Made by a program: the position numbers and the translations under genes | Assembly: GCF_037948395.1 (NCBI RefSeq) | Contig: NZ_CP149940.1 | Location: 1,736,001 to 1,800,000, forward strand | Origin: Serratia nevei | Lineage (GTDB): Bacteria; Pseudomonadota; Gammaproteobacteria; Enterobacterales; Enterobacteriaceae | DNA length: 64,000 bases | Direction of reading: 5' to 3' | Shown: positions 9,559 to 19,424 of the stretch, piece after piece | How positions within the stretch are numbered: position 1 is the stretch's first letter | Layout of the letters: each line of letters begins with the position of its first letter | The notes under the pieces: generated by a model | Databases searched by the model: none | What the model saw: the letters and a program-made list of their open reading frames with translations, nothing else | Told to the model about the DNA's origin: nothing

Positions 9559-10560
9559 TCACGCCAGCGTGACGTCGCCCTGCAGCTGGCAACTGCAGGC
9601 CAGCACATAGCCCTGAGCTACCTCTTCCGCGCTCAGCGTCATGGTGCTGGTGGTGGTGTAGTCGCCCTCGAGGATGCGGGTTTTGCACGAGCCGCACACC
9701 CCGGCGCGGCAGGCGGCGTTGACCGGCAGGGCATTGGCCTCCATCGCCGCCAGCAGCGTGCTGCCGACCGGCACGCGGAATTCGCGCAGCGGGCGGGCGG
9801 CGCGCAGCGTCAGCCCTTCGGTGGCATCGGCCTGCGTTGTCGGCGTGTGGAACTGCTCTTTATGGAAACGCTCGGCCGGCACGCCGAGCCGGCGGCAAAG
9901 CTGCTCCACCTGTTCCATGTAGGGCGCAGGGCCGCAGGTCATCACCGTGCGTTCGACGATATCCGGCGCCGCCTGCCGCAGCGTCTGTTCATCGATGCGG
10001 CCGCTGAGGTAGCCGGGTTGCAGATCCCGCTCGGCCATCAGCGTCAGGCGCAGCTGCGGATGAGCGGCGCACAGCGCGCGCCATTGATCGGCGAAAATCG
10101 TGTCGGCGGGGGTGCGTACGTTAAAGATCACGGCGATATCGCAGGCCGGACGGTTGGCGGTCAGCCAGCGGCACATCGAGACGATCGGCGTCACGCCGCA
10201 GCCGGCGGCCAGCATCAGATAACGATCGGCCGGGTGACGCTCGCAGCTGAACTCGCCCTGCGCGTCGGACAACCACAGCGTGTTGCCGGGCTTGACCTCT
10301 TGCGTCAGCCAGCGCGATCCGACGCCGTCCGGCAGGCAGCGCACGCTGATGCTGAGAAAGCGGCTCTGGCCGGGCGAGGAGGAGAGCGTATAGGCGCGCA
10401 GCGTCTCCTCGCTGTTGCGGATGCTGACCAGCGCAAACTGGCCCGCCTGATAAGGGTAGAAAACGTCGCAGATCAGGTTCAGCGTCCAGACGTCGGCGGT
10501 TTCACGCCGGATGGAATGCACCTGCATGCGGTTCGGGCAAAGCGGAGTGGGTTGAGTCAT
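9559..10560 (-). CDS. hcr: NADH oxidoreductase of the hybrid cluster protein (Hcr)
   Basis: Hcr passes electrons from NADH to Hcp, which reduces nitric oxide under anaerobic nitrosative stress. The 333-residue protein has an FAD-binding ferredoxin-reductase domain ([11 protein letters not shown], about residues 54-64), an NAD domain ([14 protein letters not shown]), and a C-terminal plant-type [2Fe-2S] domain. Its cysteines are C284, C289, C292 and C322, the expected C-x4-C-x2-C-x29-C spacing. It follows hcp by 56 bp on the same strand, forming an hcp-hcr operon as in E. coli. Confidence 0.95.
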   Translation of the reverse strand: MTQPTPLCPNRMQVHSIRRETADVWTLNLICDVFYPYQAGQFALVSIRNSEETLRAYTLSSSPGQSRFLSISVRCLPDGVGSRWLTQEVKPGNTLWLSDAQGEFSCERHPADRYLMLAAGCGVTPIVSMCRWLTANRPACDIAVIFNVRTPADTIFADQWRALCAAHPQLRLTLMAERDLQPGYLSGRIDEQTLRQAAPDIVERTVMTCGPAPYMEQVEQLCRRLGVPAERFHKEQFHTPTTQADATEGLTLRAARPLREFRVPVGSTLLAAMEANALPVNAACRAGVCGSCKTRILEGDYTTTSTMTLSAEEVAQGYVLACSCQLQGDVTLA

Positions 10561-10570
10561 CGGGGCACCT

Positions 10571-10602
10571 CAAAAAGCAAAGGGGCCGGCGTAGGCGGCC
10601 CC
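10571..10602 (-). terminator. Hairpin with T-rich tail between hcp and hcr (possible attenuator)
   Basis: GGGGCCG (10582-10588) pairs with CGGCCCC (10596-10602). Read on the minus strand the hairpin is followed by TTTGCTTTTT. It lies between two genes of one operon, so it probably lowers hcr expression relative to hcp or protects the hcp mRNA end. Confidence 0.5.
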
Positions 10603-10616
10603 ATAACGTAACGGCA

Positions 10617-12266
10617 TCAGGCGAGCAGCGCGTTGATATCCTGCTCGACGGTGGTGATCGGACGCAGGCCGAATTTCTCGTTGAGGATCGCCATCAGGTT
10701 GTCGGTCAGGAAGCCTGGCGCGGTCGGGCCGGTGACGATGTTTTTCACCCCCAGCGACAGCAGCGTCAACAGAATGACGATCGCCTTCTGTTCAAACCAG
10801 GACAGCACCAGGCTGAGCGGCAGCTCGTTGACGCTGCAGCCGAGCGTGTCCGCCAGCTTGACCGCCAGCATGATGGCGGAGTAGGCGTCGTTGCACTGGC
10901 CGACGTCCAGCAGGCGCGGCAGCCCTTCCAGGGTGCCGAAGTCCAGCTTGTTGAAACGGTACTTGCCGCAGGCCAGCGTCATGATCAGGCAGTCTTGCGG
11001 CACGCTGCGGGCGAAGTCGGTGAAGTAGCTGCGCTCGTCGCGGCTGCCGTCGCAGCCGCCGACCAGGAAGACGTGGCGCAGTTTTTTCTGCGACACCAGA
11101 TCGATCACCGTGTCGGCGGCGTTCAGCAGCGTCTGGCGGCCGAAGCCGACGGTGATCAGGTGCTCAATCTCGGTGTAAGGGAAGCCGTTCATGCCCTGCG
11201 CCTGGCGGATCACGGCGCCGAAGTCGTCGCCTTCCAGATGATTGACGCCCGGCCAGCCGACGATGCTGCGGGTCCAGATGCGATCGCCGTAGTTGCCGAC
11301 GTTCGGATCGATGATGCAGTTGGAGGTCATCACGATCGGGCCGGGGAATTTGGCGAATTCCGTCTGCTGGTTCTGCCAGCCGCTGCCGTAGTTGCCCACC
11401 AGGTGCTTGAATTTTTTCAGTTCCGGATAGCCGTGCGCCGGCAGCATTTCGCCGTGGGTGTAGACGTTGACGTTTTGCCCTTCGGTTTGTTCGAGCAGCA
11501 TGCGCAGATCTTTCAGATCGTGGCCGGAGATCAGAATGGCTTTCCCGGCTACCGGGCGCACGTTGACCGCGCTGGGCTGCGGATCGCCGTAGGCCTGGGT
11601 TTCGCCGCGATCGAGGATCGCCATCACGTTGAAGTTCATCTTGCCGATGCCCATGGCGTTGTTCAGCAGGGTGTCGACGTCGCGCGGCCGGGTGCCGAGC
11701 CAGGCCATAAAGGCGTGGTAGTCGGCATAGAGCTGCTCGTCGAACTGGCCGAGCACGTGCGCGTGTTCCATATAGGCCGCCGCGCCTTTCAGGCCGTACA
11801 GGCACAGCATGCGCAACCCGTGGACGTCGTCGCCTACCTCGGCCTTGTCGCTGTTGAGGGCAAACTGCGCCGCCTGTTGCAGCAGCGCAGGCATATCGTC
11901 ACCGGCCAGCTGCAGCGCCGCCATCGGGTGATCGACGCGTACGCCGGCGTCCAGCAGCCGGCAACGGGCGGCCAGCGAATCGCGCAGCAGCAGGGTTTCG
12001 CGCGCGTAGCCAATGATGCGCTGAGAGTCGAAGTTAACGTTGGTCAGGGTGGAGAAGAAGGCGCGCGGGGCGAAGCTGTCGATCTCGTGGTCGACGATGC
12101 CCAGCGAACGCGCCTGCAGCGCCCAGGCGGAGAGCCCCTGCAGCGCCGCCACCAGCAGATCCTGCAGATCGGAGGTTTCCGCCGTCTTGCCGCACATGCC
12201 CTGAGCATACGCGCAGCCGTTGCCTGCCGGGGTACGGATGGTTTGTTCACATTGCACACAGAACAT
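10617..12266 (-). CDS. hcp: Hydroxylamine reductase / hybrid cluster protein, nitric oxide reductase
   Basis: Hcp carries a 4Fe-4S cluster and a hybrid 4Fe-2S-2O cluster, reduces NO to N2O at low NO levels, and takes part in protein S-nitrosylation in E. coli. The 549-residue protein (E. coli 550) starts [10 protein letters not shown]. The N-terminal cysteines C3, C6, C18 and C25 have the C-x2-C-x11-C-x6-C spacing of the class with a [4Fe-4S] or [2Fe-2S] proximal cluster. Later cysteines in [22 protein letters not shown] and [14 protein letters not shown] are candidate hybrid-cluster ligands. A strong NsrR-like palindrome lies 22 bp upstream of the start. Confidence 0.97.
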   Translation of the reverse strand: MFCVQCEQTIRTPAGNGCAYAQGMCGKTAETSDLQDLLVAALQGLSAWALQARSLGIVDHEIDSFAPRAFFSTLTNVNFDSQRIIGYARETLLLRDSLAARCRLLDAGVRVDHPMAALQLAGDDMPALLQQAAQFALNSDKAEVGDDVHGLRMLCLYGLKGAAAYMEHAHVLGQFDEQLYADYHAFMAWLGTRPRDVDTLLNNAMGIGKMNFNVMAILDRGETQAYGDPQPSAVNVRPVAGKAILISGHDLKDLRMLLEQTEGQNVNVYTHGEMLPAHGYPELKKFKHLVGNYGSGWQNQQTEFAKFPGPIVMTSNCIIDPNVGNYGDRIWTRSIVGWPGVNHLEGDDFGAVIRQAQGMNGFPYTEIEHLITVGFGRQTLLNAADTVIDLVSQKKLRHVFLVGGCDGSRDERSYFTDFARSVPQDCLIMTLACGKYRFNKLDFGTLEGLPRLLDVGQCNDAYSAIMLAVKLADTLGCSVNELPLSLVLSWFEQKAIVILLTLLSLGVKNIVTGPTAPGFLTDNLMAILNEKFGLRPITTVEQDINALLA

Positions 12267-12287
12267 AGTCGCTTCCTTTTATTTTTA

Positions 12288-12310
12288 AAGTTGCATTTGT
12301 AATGCTTGTT
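12288..12310 (-). promoter_or_regulatory. Predicted NsrR binding site upstream of hcp
   Basis: The sequence reads AAGTTGCATTT, one G, then TAATGCTTGTT. Compared with the NsrR consensus (AAGATGCATTT-N-AAATGCATCTT), the first half matches 10 of 11 and the second 8 of 11. It lies 22-44 bp before the hcp start codon. NsrR is the NO-sensing repressor of hcp in E. coli, so the position and the target both fit. Confidence 0.7.
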
Positions 12311-12371
12311 TAAAAGCATAGATCGGCGATCGGGGTTGCAAAAGGCTTTTGTGCGACTACTGCGGGCAAGT

Positions 12372-12385
12372 TTGATTTAGCGCAA
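12372..12385. promoter_or_regulatory. Weak FNR-like site upstream of hcp
   Basis: TTGATTTAGCGCAA has a perfect left half-site of the FNR consensus TTGAT-N4-ATCAA, but the right half matches only 3 of 5. FNR activation of hcp is known in E. coli. The distance to the gene (over 100 bp to the start codon) is plausible for an activator, so it is listed as a candidate only. Confidence 0.35.
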
Positions 12386-12416
12386 TTTTGCCGTGCGGAT
12401 GGGAATTATTACGCTT

Positions 12417-12436
12417 TGGGGGCCGGGCGGCCCCCA
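12417..12436 (-). terminator. Hairpin downstream of lysO
   Basis: TGGGGGCC and GGCCCCCA form a perfect 8-bp stem around a GGGC/GCCC loop just past the lysO stop on the minus strand. There is no U tract after it, so it may stop transcription only weakly. Confidence 0.4.
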
Positions 12437-12446
12437 GGGGAAAGGA

Positions 12447-13343
12447 TCAGGAGAACAGGGCGATCAGCACCGGCGCCAGCAGGCTGAGCAGGAAGCCGTG
12501 CACGATGGCGGGGGGCACCATGTCCAGCCCGCCGCTGCGCTGCAGCACCGGCAGGGTGAAGTCCATCGAGGTGGCGCCGCACAGGCCGAGGGCGGTGGAG
12601 CGGCTGCGGCGCACCAGCGTCGGGATCAGCATGATCGCCACCAGCTCGCGCGCCAGATCGTTGAAGAACGCGGCGCTGCCCATCACCGGGCCGTAGGCGT
12701 CGGTGATCAGAATGCCCGACAGCGAATACCAGCCGAAGCCGGAGGCCATCGCCAGCCCGGCCTTGACCGGCAGCCCCAGCAGCTGCGCCGCCAGCGCGCC
12801 GCCGGCCAGCGACGCGACGGTCACCACCAACGCCACCAGCGTGCCGCGGCGGTTGAGCACAATCTGGCGCAGCGTCATGCCGCTGTTGCGCAGCTGAATG
12901 CCGACCAGCAACAGCAGGAAGATCAGCGCATATTCGCTGCCTTTATGGGCGAACTGCAGCCATTGCCACTGCGTCAGGCCGAGCAGGAAGCCGCCGAGCA
13001 CCACGCCGCACAGCTTGAGCGACTCCAGCGCCATGTGCACGCGCGAAGGCAGCTTTTCCTGTTTATGGCTGCTGCGCCATGGCATGCGCCGCTCCAGCAG
13101 CGCCAGCAACAGCAGATTGGCGCAGAGAATGCAGAAGAAGAACACCGCGCTGTACTGGAAGATCAGCACCAGGTTACTGCTGAGATCTTCCATGAACGCC
13201 AGGCTGATACCCATGAAAAACAGGATCACGTACACCATCCAGCTCAGCAGACGGTTGATCAGCACCAGCAGCGGGCGATGGCGTAAGGGAATGAGGTAAC
13301 CGACAATCAGCGGTAACAGAATAATCAACAGTCCTGAGTACAT
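12447..13343 (-). CDS. lysO: L-lysine exporter LysO (YbjE, DUF340)
   Basis: LysO is an inner membrane protein that exports L-lysine and its toxic analogue thialysine in E. coli. The 298-residue product (E. coli 299) has about eight hydrophobic segments and starts MYSGLLIILLPLIVGYLIPL. The late block SGFGWYSLSGILITDAYGPV followed by FFNDLARELVAI is the conserved DUF340 core. ATG 13341-13343 was chosen because the first membrane segment begins there. It lies before hcp on the same strand but 180 bp away, with its own hairpin, so it is probably a separate transcript. aqpZ, which follows it in E. coli, is absent here. Confidence 0.93.
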   Translation of the reverse strand: MYSGLLIILLPLIVGYLIPLRHRPLLVLINRLLSWMVYVILFFMGISLAFMEDLSSNLVLIFQYSAVFFFCILCANLLLLALLERRMPWRSSHKQEKLPSRVHMALESLKLCGVVLGGFLLGLTQWQWLQFAHKGSEYALIFLLLLVGIQLRNSGMTLRQIVLNRRGTLVALVVTVASLAGGALAAQLLGLPVKAGLAMASGFGWYSLSGILITDAYGPVMGSAAFFNDLARELVAIMLIPTLVRRSRSTALGLCGATSMDFTLPVLQRSGGLDMVPPAIVHGFLLSLLAPVLIALFS

Positions 13344-13530
13344 GGTGCAGCTTGTGTCCTTGAGTTTTGAAGCGCGCCGAACGGCGGCGAGGAGCACACG
13401 CTAACCAAAAGCCCGGCCGGAGTAAAGCGGCAGATTTGACGTTGGCCGCTTGACCTGCAAGGGGTTTTTTGACCATGCTCTGTGAAGGTCACCTCATTGA
13501 AGAGGCGACGGCGCGCACGGGAGGCGGCGG

Positions 13531-15189
13531 ATGTTCTTGGAGCGTATCGAAATTGTAGGTTTTCGCGGCATTAATCGGCTGTCCCTGATGCTGGACGACA
13601 ACACGCTGTTGCTCGGCGAAAACGCCTGGGGTAAATCCAGCCTGCTGGATGCGCTGACGCTGCTGCTGGCGCCGGAGCAGAAGCTGTATCGGTTTGAAGC
13701 GCACGACTTTCATTTTCCCCCCGGTGAAGAGTCGGCCAAAGAGCGCCACCTGCAGGTGGTGTTCACCTTCTGCGAAAAAGACATCGGCCATGCGCACCTG
13801 CCGCGCTATCGCCACCTGACGCCGCTGTGGGTCAAGGGGGAAGATGGCCTGAGCCGCATTCATTATCGCTGCGAGGGCGAGCTGGCCGACGACGGCACGG
13901 TGTGCACCTGGCGCGGTTTTCTCGACGCCGACGGCAACGCCTTTCAACTGCACCATATCGAACAGCTGGCCCACGCCATCATCCGCATCCACCCGGTATT
14001 GCGCCTGCGCGACGCGCGCTTTATTCGCCGCCTGCGCCCCAGCAGCCTCGGCGATGAACGCAAACCCGATACCCAGGCGCTGGCGCAGCAGCTGGATCAG
14101 CTGACGCGCGAGCTGGTGCGCAATCCGCAGAAGCTGACCAACGGTGAGCTGCGCCAGGGCCTGGCGGCCATGCAGCAGCTGCTGGAGCACTATTTTGCCG
14201 AGCAGAGTTCGCAGGTGGCGCGGCCGCGCCGCCGCGGCGGCGAACCGGAGCAGGATGCCTGGCGTGCGCTGGATGGCATCAACCGCATGGTGGCCGAACC
14301 GAACAGCCGCAGCATGCGCCTGATCCTGCTCGGGATGTTTTCCACCCTGCTGCAGGCCAAGGGCGACGTCAAGCTGGATCCGCATGCCCGGCCGCTGCTG
14401 CTGGTGGAAGACCCGGAAACTCGCCTGCACCCGATCATGCTGTCGGTGGCCTGGGGGCTGCTCAATCAGCTGCCGCTGCAGCGCATCACCACCACCAACT
14501 CCAGCGAACTGGTGTCGCTGGTGCCGGTGGAGCACGTCTGCCGGCTGGTGCGCGAGTCGGGGCGGGTCGCGACCTACCGTCTCGGGCCGCGCGGGCTGAG
14601 CGCCGAAGACGGGCGGCGCATCGCGTTTCACATCCGTTTCAACCGGCCGTCGTCGCTGTTCGCCCGCTGCTGGCTGCTGGTGGAAGGCGAGACCGAAGTG
14701 TGGCTGCTGAACGAGCTGGCGCGCCAGTGCGGCTACCATTTCGAGGCGGAAGGGGTGAGGGTCATCGAATTCGCCCAGTGCGGCCTGAAGCCGCTGCTGC
14801 GCTTTGCCCGCCGCATGGGCATCGAGTGGCATGCGCTGGTGGACGGCGACGAGGCGGGCAAAAAGTACGCCAATACCGTGCGCAGCCTGCTGGACAATCA
14901 TGAAGACAACGAGCGCGATCGGCTGACCGCGCTGCCGGCGCCGGACATGGAGCACTTCATGTTCCGCGAAGGGTTCGGCCCGGTTTATCACCGGATGGCG
15001 TCGGTGCCGCTCAACGCGCAGATGCCGGTGCGCAAGGTGATCCTGAAAGCGGTCCACCACTCGTCGAAGCCGGATCTGGCGATCGAGGTCGCGATGCAGG
15101 CCGGCGAATGGGGCACGGACTCGGTGCCGCCGCTGCTGAAGAAAATGTTCTCACGGGTGATCTGGCTGGCGCGCGGCCGGGCGGACTGA
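13531..15189 (+). CDS. ybjD: OLD-family ATP-dependent endonuclease YbjD
   Basis: The 552-residue protein matches E. coli YbjD in length. An N-terminal ABC/SMC-like ATPase has Walker A GENAWGKSS (Lys35), and LLLVEDPETRLHP near residue 290 supplies the Walker B block. A C-terminal TOPRIM domain follows, with LLVEGETEVWLL and HALVDGDEAGKK carrying the metal-binding acidic residues. OLD proteins cut DNA in an ATP-linked manner, but the physiological role of YbjD is not established. ATG 13531 follows GGGAGG at 13520-13525. It converges on ybjX. Confidence 0.93.
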   Translation: MFLERIEIVGFRGINRLSLMLDDNTLLLGENAWGKSSLLDALTLLLAPEQKLYRFEAHDFHFPPGEESAKERHLQVVFTFCEKDIGHAHLPRYRHLTPLWVKGEDGLSRIHYRCEGELADDGTVCTWRGFLDADGNAFQLHHIEQLAHAIIRIHPVLRLRDARFIRRLRPSSLGDERKPDTQALAQQLDQLTRELVRNPQKLTNGELRQGLAAMQQLLEHYFAEQSSQVARPRRRGGEPEQDAWRALDGINRMVAEPNSRSMRLILLGMFSTLLQAKGDVKLDPHARPLLLVEDPETRLHPIMLSVAWGLLNQLPLQRITTTNSSELVSLVPVEHVCRLVRESGRVATYRLGPRGLSAEDGRRIAFHIRFNRPSSLFARCWLLVEGETEVWLLNELARQCGYHFEAEGVRVIEFAQCGLKPLLRFARRMGIEWHALVDGDEAGKKYANTVRSLLDNHEDNERDRLTALPAPDMEHFMFREGFGPVYHRMASVPLNAQMPVRKVILKAVHHSSKPDLAIEVAMQAGEWGTDSVPPLLKKMFSRVIWLARGRAD

Positions 15190-15203
15190 CGGCCAGCCGG
15201 GCG

Positions 15204-16157
15204 TTATCGGGCGCAGAAATGCGCCGCCAATCCTTGTTCCAGCTCGTCCAGCAGCTGATAGCGGCGGCGATACTCGGCGCGCTTCTTGCTGGCAATCTCT
15301 TCGATCGGCTTGCGAGCGATGCGTTCGGGCAGCAGGAAATAGCCGCTGTCGAGCGGTTTGGCGCCCATCGACAGCCAGAACTGATCGTAATCGGCGTGCA
15401 GTTTGTCCTTCTTCTTACTCTGGTAACGCCAGTTTTGATAGATATGGGTGGCGTTGCCGACCGCCACGATCTGGCGGATACCGAGGTGCCGCGCCAGCGT
15501 GCAGATGCCTTCCAGCACCAGGCGTTTGGGGAACAGGCCGTGACACTCTTTGGTGGTGTGCTGGATCTCGGCGTGCGGCACCTCATGGTTGGCGCCCTGC
15601 AGGCCGCCGATGAACAGCGTGGGTTGCTGCTGATAATGCATCAGCGCAAAGGTGATCTCCGCCAGCATCACGCCGTTGGCGTTGCGCAGCAGCAGCGTGG
15701 CTTCCCCTTCCTTATTCAGCTTGTCGATCGCCGCCAGTTCCAGCGCGATCGGCGCTTCGTTTTTGCCCATCGCGCTGGCCAGCACGAAAGACTGCGGGCC
15801 GAGGTGGCCGAGGCGCATCTTCAGCGGCATGCGCTGCGCGATGAGATCGTAATGATCGCGCAGGGCGAACAGGCATTCGATCTTGCTCATGTTGGCCGCC
15901 AGATACGGGCGATGCAGTTTGCACGGCAGGTTCGGCTGCGCGCTCAGGATCTCTTCCAGCAGCGGGTTGCTGGCCAGGGTGCTGAGCAGGCCGCTGGTAG
16001 TGCGCCAGTTGAGCAGCGAACGGCCGAGAAACTTCAGGCGAAACGAGGTTTTTTTCCAGGCGTTGCTCGGTGCCTTTTCGCCATTGATCAGCGCCGTCAT
16101 CAGTTGCCAGCCGTTAAGCGGCCGGGCGGAGGCGAGTGGGTAGCTGAGCTGTGACAT
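15204..16157 (-). CDS. ybjX: VirK/YbjX family protein (DUF535)
   Basis: The 317-residue protein resembles YbjX/VirK (DUF535). Enterobacterial homologues of Salmonella are under PhoP control and contribute to resistance to host peptides and to outer membrane remodelling. Recognisable blocks are KLHRPYLAANMSKIECL and HIYQNWRYQSKKKDKLHADY, followed by a conserved ERIARKPIEEIASKKRAEYR tail. No signal peptide or membrane span is obvious, and the mechanism is unknown. It is divergent from macA, whose product also protects the envelope. I did not find a convincing PhoP box upstream. Confidence 0.88.
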   Translation of the reverse strand: MSQLSYPLASARPLNGWQLMTALINGEKAPSNAWKKTSFRLKFLGRSLLNWRTTSGLLSTLASNPLLEEILSAQPNLPCKLHRPYLAANMSKIECLFALRDHYDLIAQRMPLKMRLGHLGPQSFVLASAMGKNEAPIALELAAIDKLNKEGEATLLLRNANGVMLAEITFALMHYQQQPTLFIGGLQGANHEVPHAEIQHTTKECHGLFPKRLVLEGICTLARHLGIRQIVAVGNATHIYQNWRYQSKKKDKLHADYDQFWLSMGAKPLDSGYFLLPERIARKPIEEIASKKRAEYRRRYQLLDELEQGLAAHFCAR

Positions 16158-16351
16158 GATGAAATCCTTGGCTGTATTGAATGGCGCTATTTCATCAAGG
16201 CTTCACTAAACGGGAGTTCAATGCTGAACTGTAACCAGGCGTGTCTCCACATTGTGTTGAGCTAAGGTTTAGTTATTCCCTACGGTGCGTGCTAATTTAG
16301 CTCCGCCGCCGCAATGGGCGGTTGATATTCACAAGCACAGGCAGGTCAATT

Positions 16352-17467
16352 TTGACAGGGTTTAAAGGACATAAACGCCGCTGGATACTCGTTCTGGCGG
16401 TCATTGCGGCGCTTGCCGCGGCGGCCGTTTGGCACTTTCGCCATCCGGCGCCAACCGATTTCAAAACGGTAAAGGTCACCCAGCGCGATCTGCAGCAGAA
16501 CGTGTTGGCGACCGGCCAACTGGACGCGGTGCGCAAGGTCGACGTCGGCGCGCAGGTCAGCGGACAGCTGGAAAAGCTGTATGTCGAGATCGGCGACAAG
16601 GTGAAGAAAGGCCAGTTGCTGGGGGTTATCGATCCGCAACAGGCGCAGAACAGCATCCGCGAAGGCGAGGCGACGCTGCGTGAACTGCATGCGCAACTGC
16701 TGCAGGCGCAGGCCGAACAGCAGCTGGCGGCGGTCACGCTGCAGCGCAACCAGGCGCTGGCCAAGCTGCAGGCGGTGTCGCGCCAGGATCTGGATCAGGC
16801 GGCGACGCAGCTGGCGGTGAAGAAGGCGCAGGTGGGCACCATCAATGCTCAGATCGCGCGGAACCAGGCCAGCCTGGATACCGCCAAGATCAACCTGGCC
16901 TATACCCGCATCGAGGCGCCGATGGATGGCGACGTGGTGCAGATCACCACGCTGCAAGGCCAGACGGTGATCGCGGCGCAGCAGGCGCCGAACATTCTGA
17001 CGCTGGCGGATCTCGGCACCATGCTGGTGAAGGCGCAGGTATCGGAGGCCGACGTCATTAACCTCAAGCCGGGTCAGAAGGCCTGGTTCACGGTGCTGGG
17101 CGATCCGACCCGGCGCTTCGACGGCGTGCTGAAAGACATTCAGCCGACGCCGGAAAAGGTCAACAACGCCATCTTCTATTATGCGCGTTTCGAAGTGCCC
17201 AACCCGGAAAGGTTGCTGCGCTTGCAAATGACGGCGCAGGTGCATATTCAGCTGGCCGGCGTCGAGCAGGCGCTGGTGATCCCGCTGGCGGCGCTGGGCG
17301 ATCAGATCGCCGACAATCGCTACCACGTCTCGGTGCTGAAACAGGGCAAGGAAGAGAAGCGCGAGGTGGCTATCGGCCTGCGCAACAATATCGACGTGCA
17401 GATCCTCAGCGGCCTCGAGGCGGGCGATGAGGTGATCGTCAGCCGCGGCGGCGTGGAGGCCGGCTGA
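16352..17467 (+). CDS. macA: Macrolide efflux periplasmic adaptor MacA
   Basis: MacA is the membrane-fusion subunit that links the MacB ATPase to TolC for export of macrolides and enterotoxin-like peptides. After an N-terminal membrane anchor (about residues 8-26) come the lipoyl halves ([15 protein letters not shown] and [19 protein letters not shown]), a coiled-coil hairpin rich in Gln and Ala (about 90-170), and a beta-barrel region ([20 protein letters not shown]). No ATG exists at the conserved start; TTG 16352 after GCAGG gives 371 residues, the E. coli length. Another TTG at 16322 is possible. It overlaps macB by one base. Confidence 0.94.
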   Translation: MTGFKGHKRRWILVLAVIAALAAAAVWHFRHPAPTDFKTVKVTQRDLQQNVLATGQLDAVRKVDVGAQVSGQLEKLYVEIGDKVKKGQLLGVIDPQQAQNSIREGEATLRELHAQLLQAQAEQQLAAVTLQRNQALAKLQAVSRQDLDQAATQLAVKKAQVGTINAQIARNQASLDTAKINLAYTRIEAPMDGDVVQITTLQGQTVIAAQQAPNILTLADLGTMLVKAQVSEADVINLKPGQKAWFTVLGDPTRRFDGVLKDIQPTPEKVNNAIFYYARFEVPNPERLLRLQMTAQVHIQLAGVEQALVIPLAALGDQIADNRYHVSVLKQGKEEKREVAIGLRNNIDVQILSGLEAGDEVIVSRGGVEAG

Positions 17468-19413
17468 TGGCGGCGCTGTTGCAGCTGAGCGGCATCCGCC
17501 GCAGCTACCGTTCCGGCGAGCAGACGGTGGAGGTGCTGAAGGGGATCAGCCTGAGCATTGAAGCCGGTGAAATGGTGGCGATCATGGGGGCCTCCGGCTC
17601 CGGCAAATCGACGCTGATGAACATTCTCGGCTGTCTGGACAAGCCGAGCGCCGGCGTGTATCGGGTGGCCGGGCAGGATGTGGCCACCCTGAGCGACGAT
17701 GCGCTGGCGCAGCTGCGGCGCGAGCATTTCGGCTTTATCTTTCAGCGCTATCATCTGCTGCCGCACCTGAGTGCGGCGCACAACGTCGAAGTGCCGGCGG
17801 TGTATGCGGGGCTGGGCAAAGCGGCGCGGCGCGAACGGGCGGTGGCGCTGTTGCGGCGTCTGGGGCTGGGGGAGCGCGTCAACTACCGGCCGAGCCAGCT
17901 TTCCGGTGGCCAGCAGCAGCGCGTCAGCATCGCCCGCGCCCTGATGAATGGCGGGCAGGTGATCCTGGCGGATGAACCGACCGGCGCGCTCGACAGCCAC
18001 TCCGGCGAAGAAGTGATGGCGATCCTCAAACAGCTGTGCGCCCAGGGCCACACCGTGATCCTGGTGACCCACGATCCGGCGGTAGCGCGCCAGGCGGAGC
18101 GGATCATCGAGATCCGCGACGGCGAGATTATCGCCGATTCGCGTCCGGCACCGCAGGAGAATGCGCAGGCCAAGCCGCTGGCGCTGGCCGCGGCGGCGGC
18201 TTCCTGGCGGCAGGTGGGCGGCCGTTTCCGCGAGGCGCTGGTGATGGCCTGGCGTGCGATGGCGGCCAACAAGATGCGCACCGCGCTGACCATGCTTGGC
18301 ATCATTATTGGCATTGCCTCGGTGGTGTCGATCCTGGTGATCGGCGACGCCGCCAAGCAGATGGTGCTGGCGGATATCAAATCCATCGGCACCAACACCG
18401 TCGACATCTACCCCGGCAAGGACTTCGGCGATGACGATCCGACCTACCGGCAATCGTTGAAATACGGCGATCTCGATGCGCTGCGCGAACAGCCTTACAT
18501 CAGCGCGCTGTCGCCGAGCATCAGCAGCAGCATGCGGCTGCGCTTGGGCAACGTCGACGCGGCGGCCAACGTCAACGGCGTCAGCGAGCAGTTCTTCCGC
18601 GTGTACGGCATGAGCTTTACCCAAGGCGTCGGCATCGATCCGCTGCAGGTGCAGTCGCAGGCGCAGACGGTGGTGATCGACGCCAATACCCAGCGGCGGC
18701 TGTTCCCGCACCAGAAGAACGTGGTGGGCGAGGTGATCCTGGTAGGCAATATGCCGGCGACGGTGGTCGGCGTGGCCAAGGAGAAGCAGTCGATGTTCGG
18801 CAGCAGCAAGACGCTGAACGTGTGGGTGCCTTACAGCACCATGGCCAACCGGCTGATGGGCAACAATTATTTTGACTCGATCACCGTGCGCATCCGCGAC
18901 GGTTACGACAGCAAGGAAGCGGAACAGCAGCTGTCGCGCCTGTTGACGCTGCGCCACGGCAAGAAGGACTTCTTCACCTATAACATGGACAGCCTGGTGC
19001 AAACCGCCGAGAAAACCACCCGCACGCTGCAGCTGTTCCTGACGCTGGTGGCGGTGATTTCGCTGGTGGTCGGCGGTATCGGCGTGATGAACATCATGCT
19101 GGTGTCGGTGACCGAACGCACGCGCGAGATCGGCATCCGCATGGCGGTGGGCGCCCGTTCCGGCGACGTGTTGCAGCAGTTCCTGATCGAGGCGGTATTG
19201 GTCTGCCTGGTGGGGGGCGCGCTGGGGATTACGCTGTCGTTCGCCATCGGTCTGGCGGTGCAGCTGGTATTGCCGGGCTGGCAGATCAGCTTCCCGCCGG
19301 CGGCGTTGCTGAGCGCGTTCCTTTGTTCCACCGGCATCGGGGTGGTGTTCGGCTATCTGCCGGCGCGCAATGCCGCGCGGCTGAATCCGATCGATGCGCT
19401 GGCGCGCGAGTAA
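17467..19413 (+). CDS. macB: Macrolide export ATP-binding/permease protein MacB
   Basis: MacB is the ABC transporter of the MacAB-TolC pump; it works by mechanotransmission and drives periplasmic substrates out through TolC. The 648-residue protein equals E. coli MacB in length. The N-terminal nucleotide-binding domain has Walker A GASGSGKST (41-49), signature LSGGQQQR and Walker B VILADEPTGALD. A transmembrane helix at about 272-292 leads into a large periplasmic domain, and three more helices form the FtsX-like C terminus (VGGIGVMNIMLVSVTERTRE). ATG overlaps the macA stop (TGATG), so translation is coupled. Confidence 0.97.
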   Translation: MAALLQLSGIRRSYRSGEQTVEVLKGISLSIEAGEMVAIMGASGSGKSTLMNILGCLDKPSAGVYRVAGQDVATLSDDALAQLRREHFGFIFQRYHLLPHLSAAHNVEVPAVYAGLGKAARRERAVALLRRLGLGERVNYRPSQLSGGQQQRVSIARALMNGGQVILADEPTGALDSHSGEEVMAILKQLCAQGHTVILVTHDPAVARQAERIIEIRDGEIIADSRPAPQENAQAKPLALAAAAASWRQVGGRFREALVMAWRAMAANKMRTALTMLGIIIGIASVVSILVIGDAAKQMVLADIKSIGTNTVDIYPGKDFGDDDPTYRQSLKYGDLDALREQPYISALSPSISSSMRLRLGNVDAAANVNGVSEQFFRVYGMSFTQGVGIDPLQVQSQAQTVVIDANTQRRLFPHQKNVVGEVILVGNMPATVVGVAKEKQSMFGSSKTLNVWVPYSTMANRLMGNNYFDSITVRIRDGYDSKEAEQQLSRLLTLRHGKKDFFTYNMDSLVQTAEKTTRTLQLFLTLVAVISLVVGGIGVMNIMLVSVTERTREIGIRMAVGARSGDVLQQFLIEAVLVCLVGGALGITLSFAIGLAVQLVLPGWQISFPPAALLSAFLCSTGIGVVFGYLPARNAARLNPIDALARE

Positions 19414-19424
19414 GTAAAAGGCAT

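Noticed and set aside
13344..13530. A lysine riboswitch before lysO
   Set aside because: The region is too short for a riboswitch on either strand and lacks the conserved core; I did not see a terminator/antiterminator pair.
16158..16351. A PhoP box for ybjX
   Set aside because: Only one GTTTA-like half-site was found, without a second copy at the 11-bp spacing.
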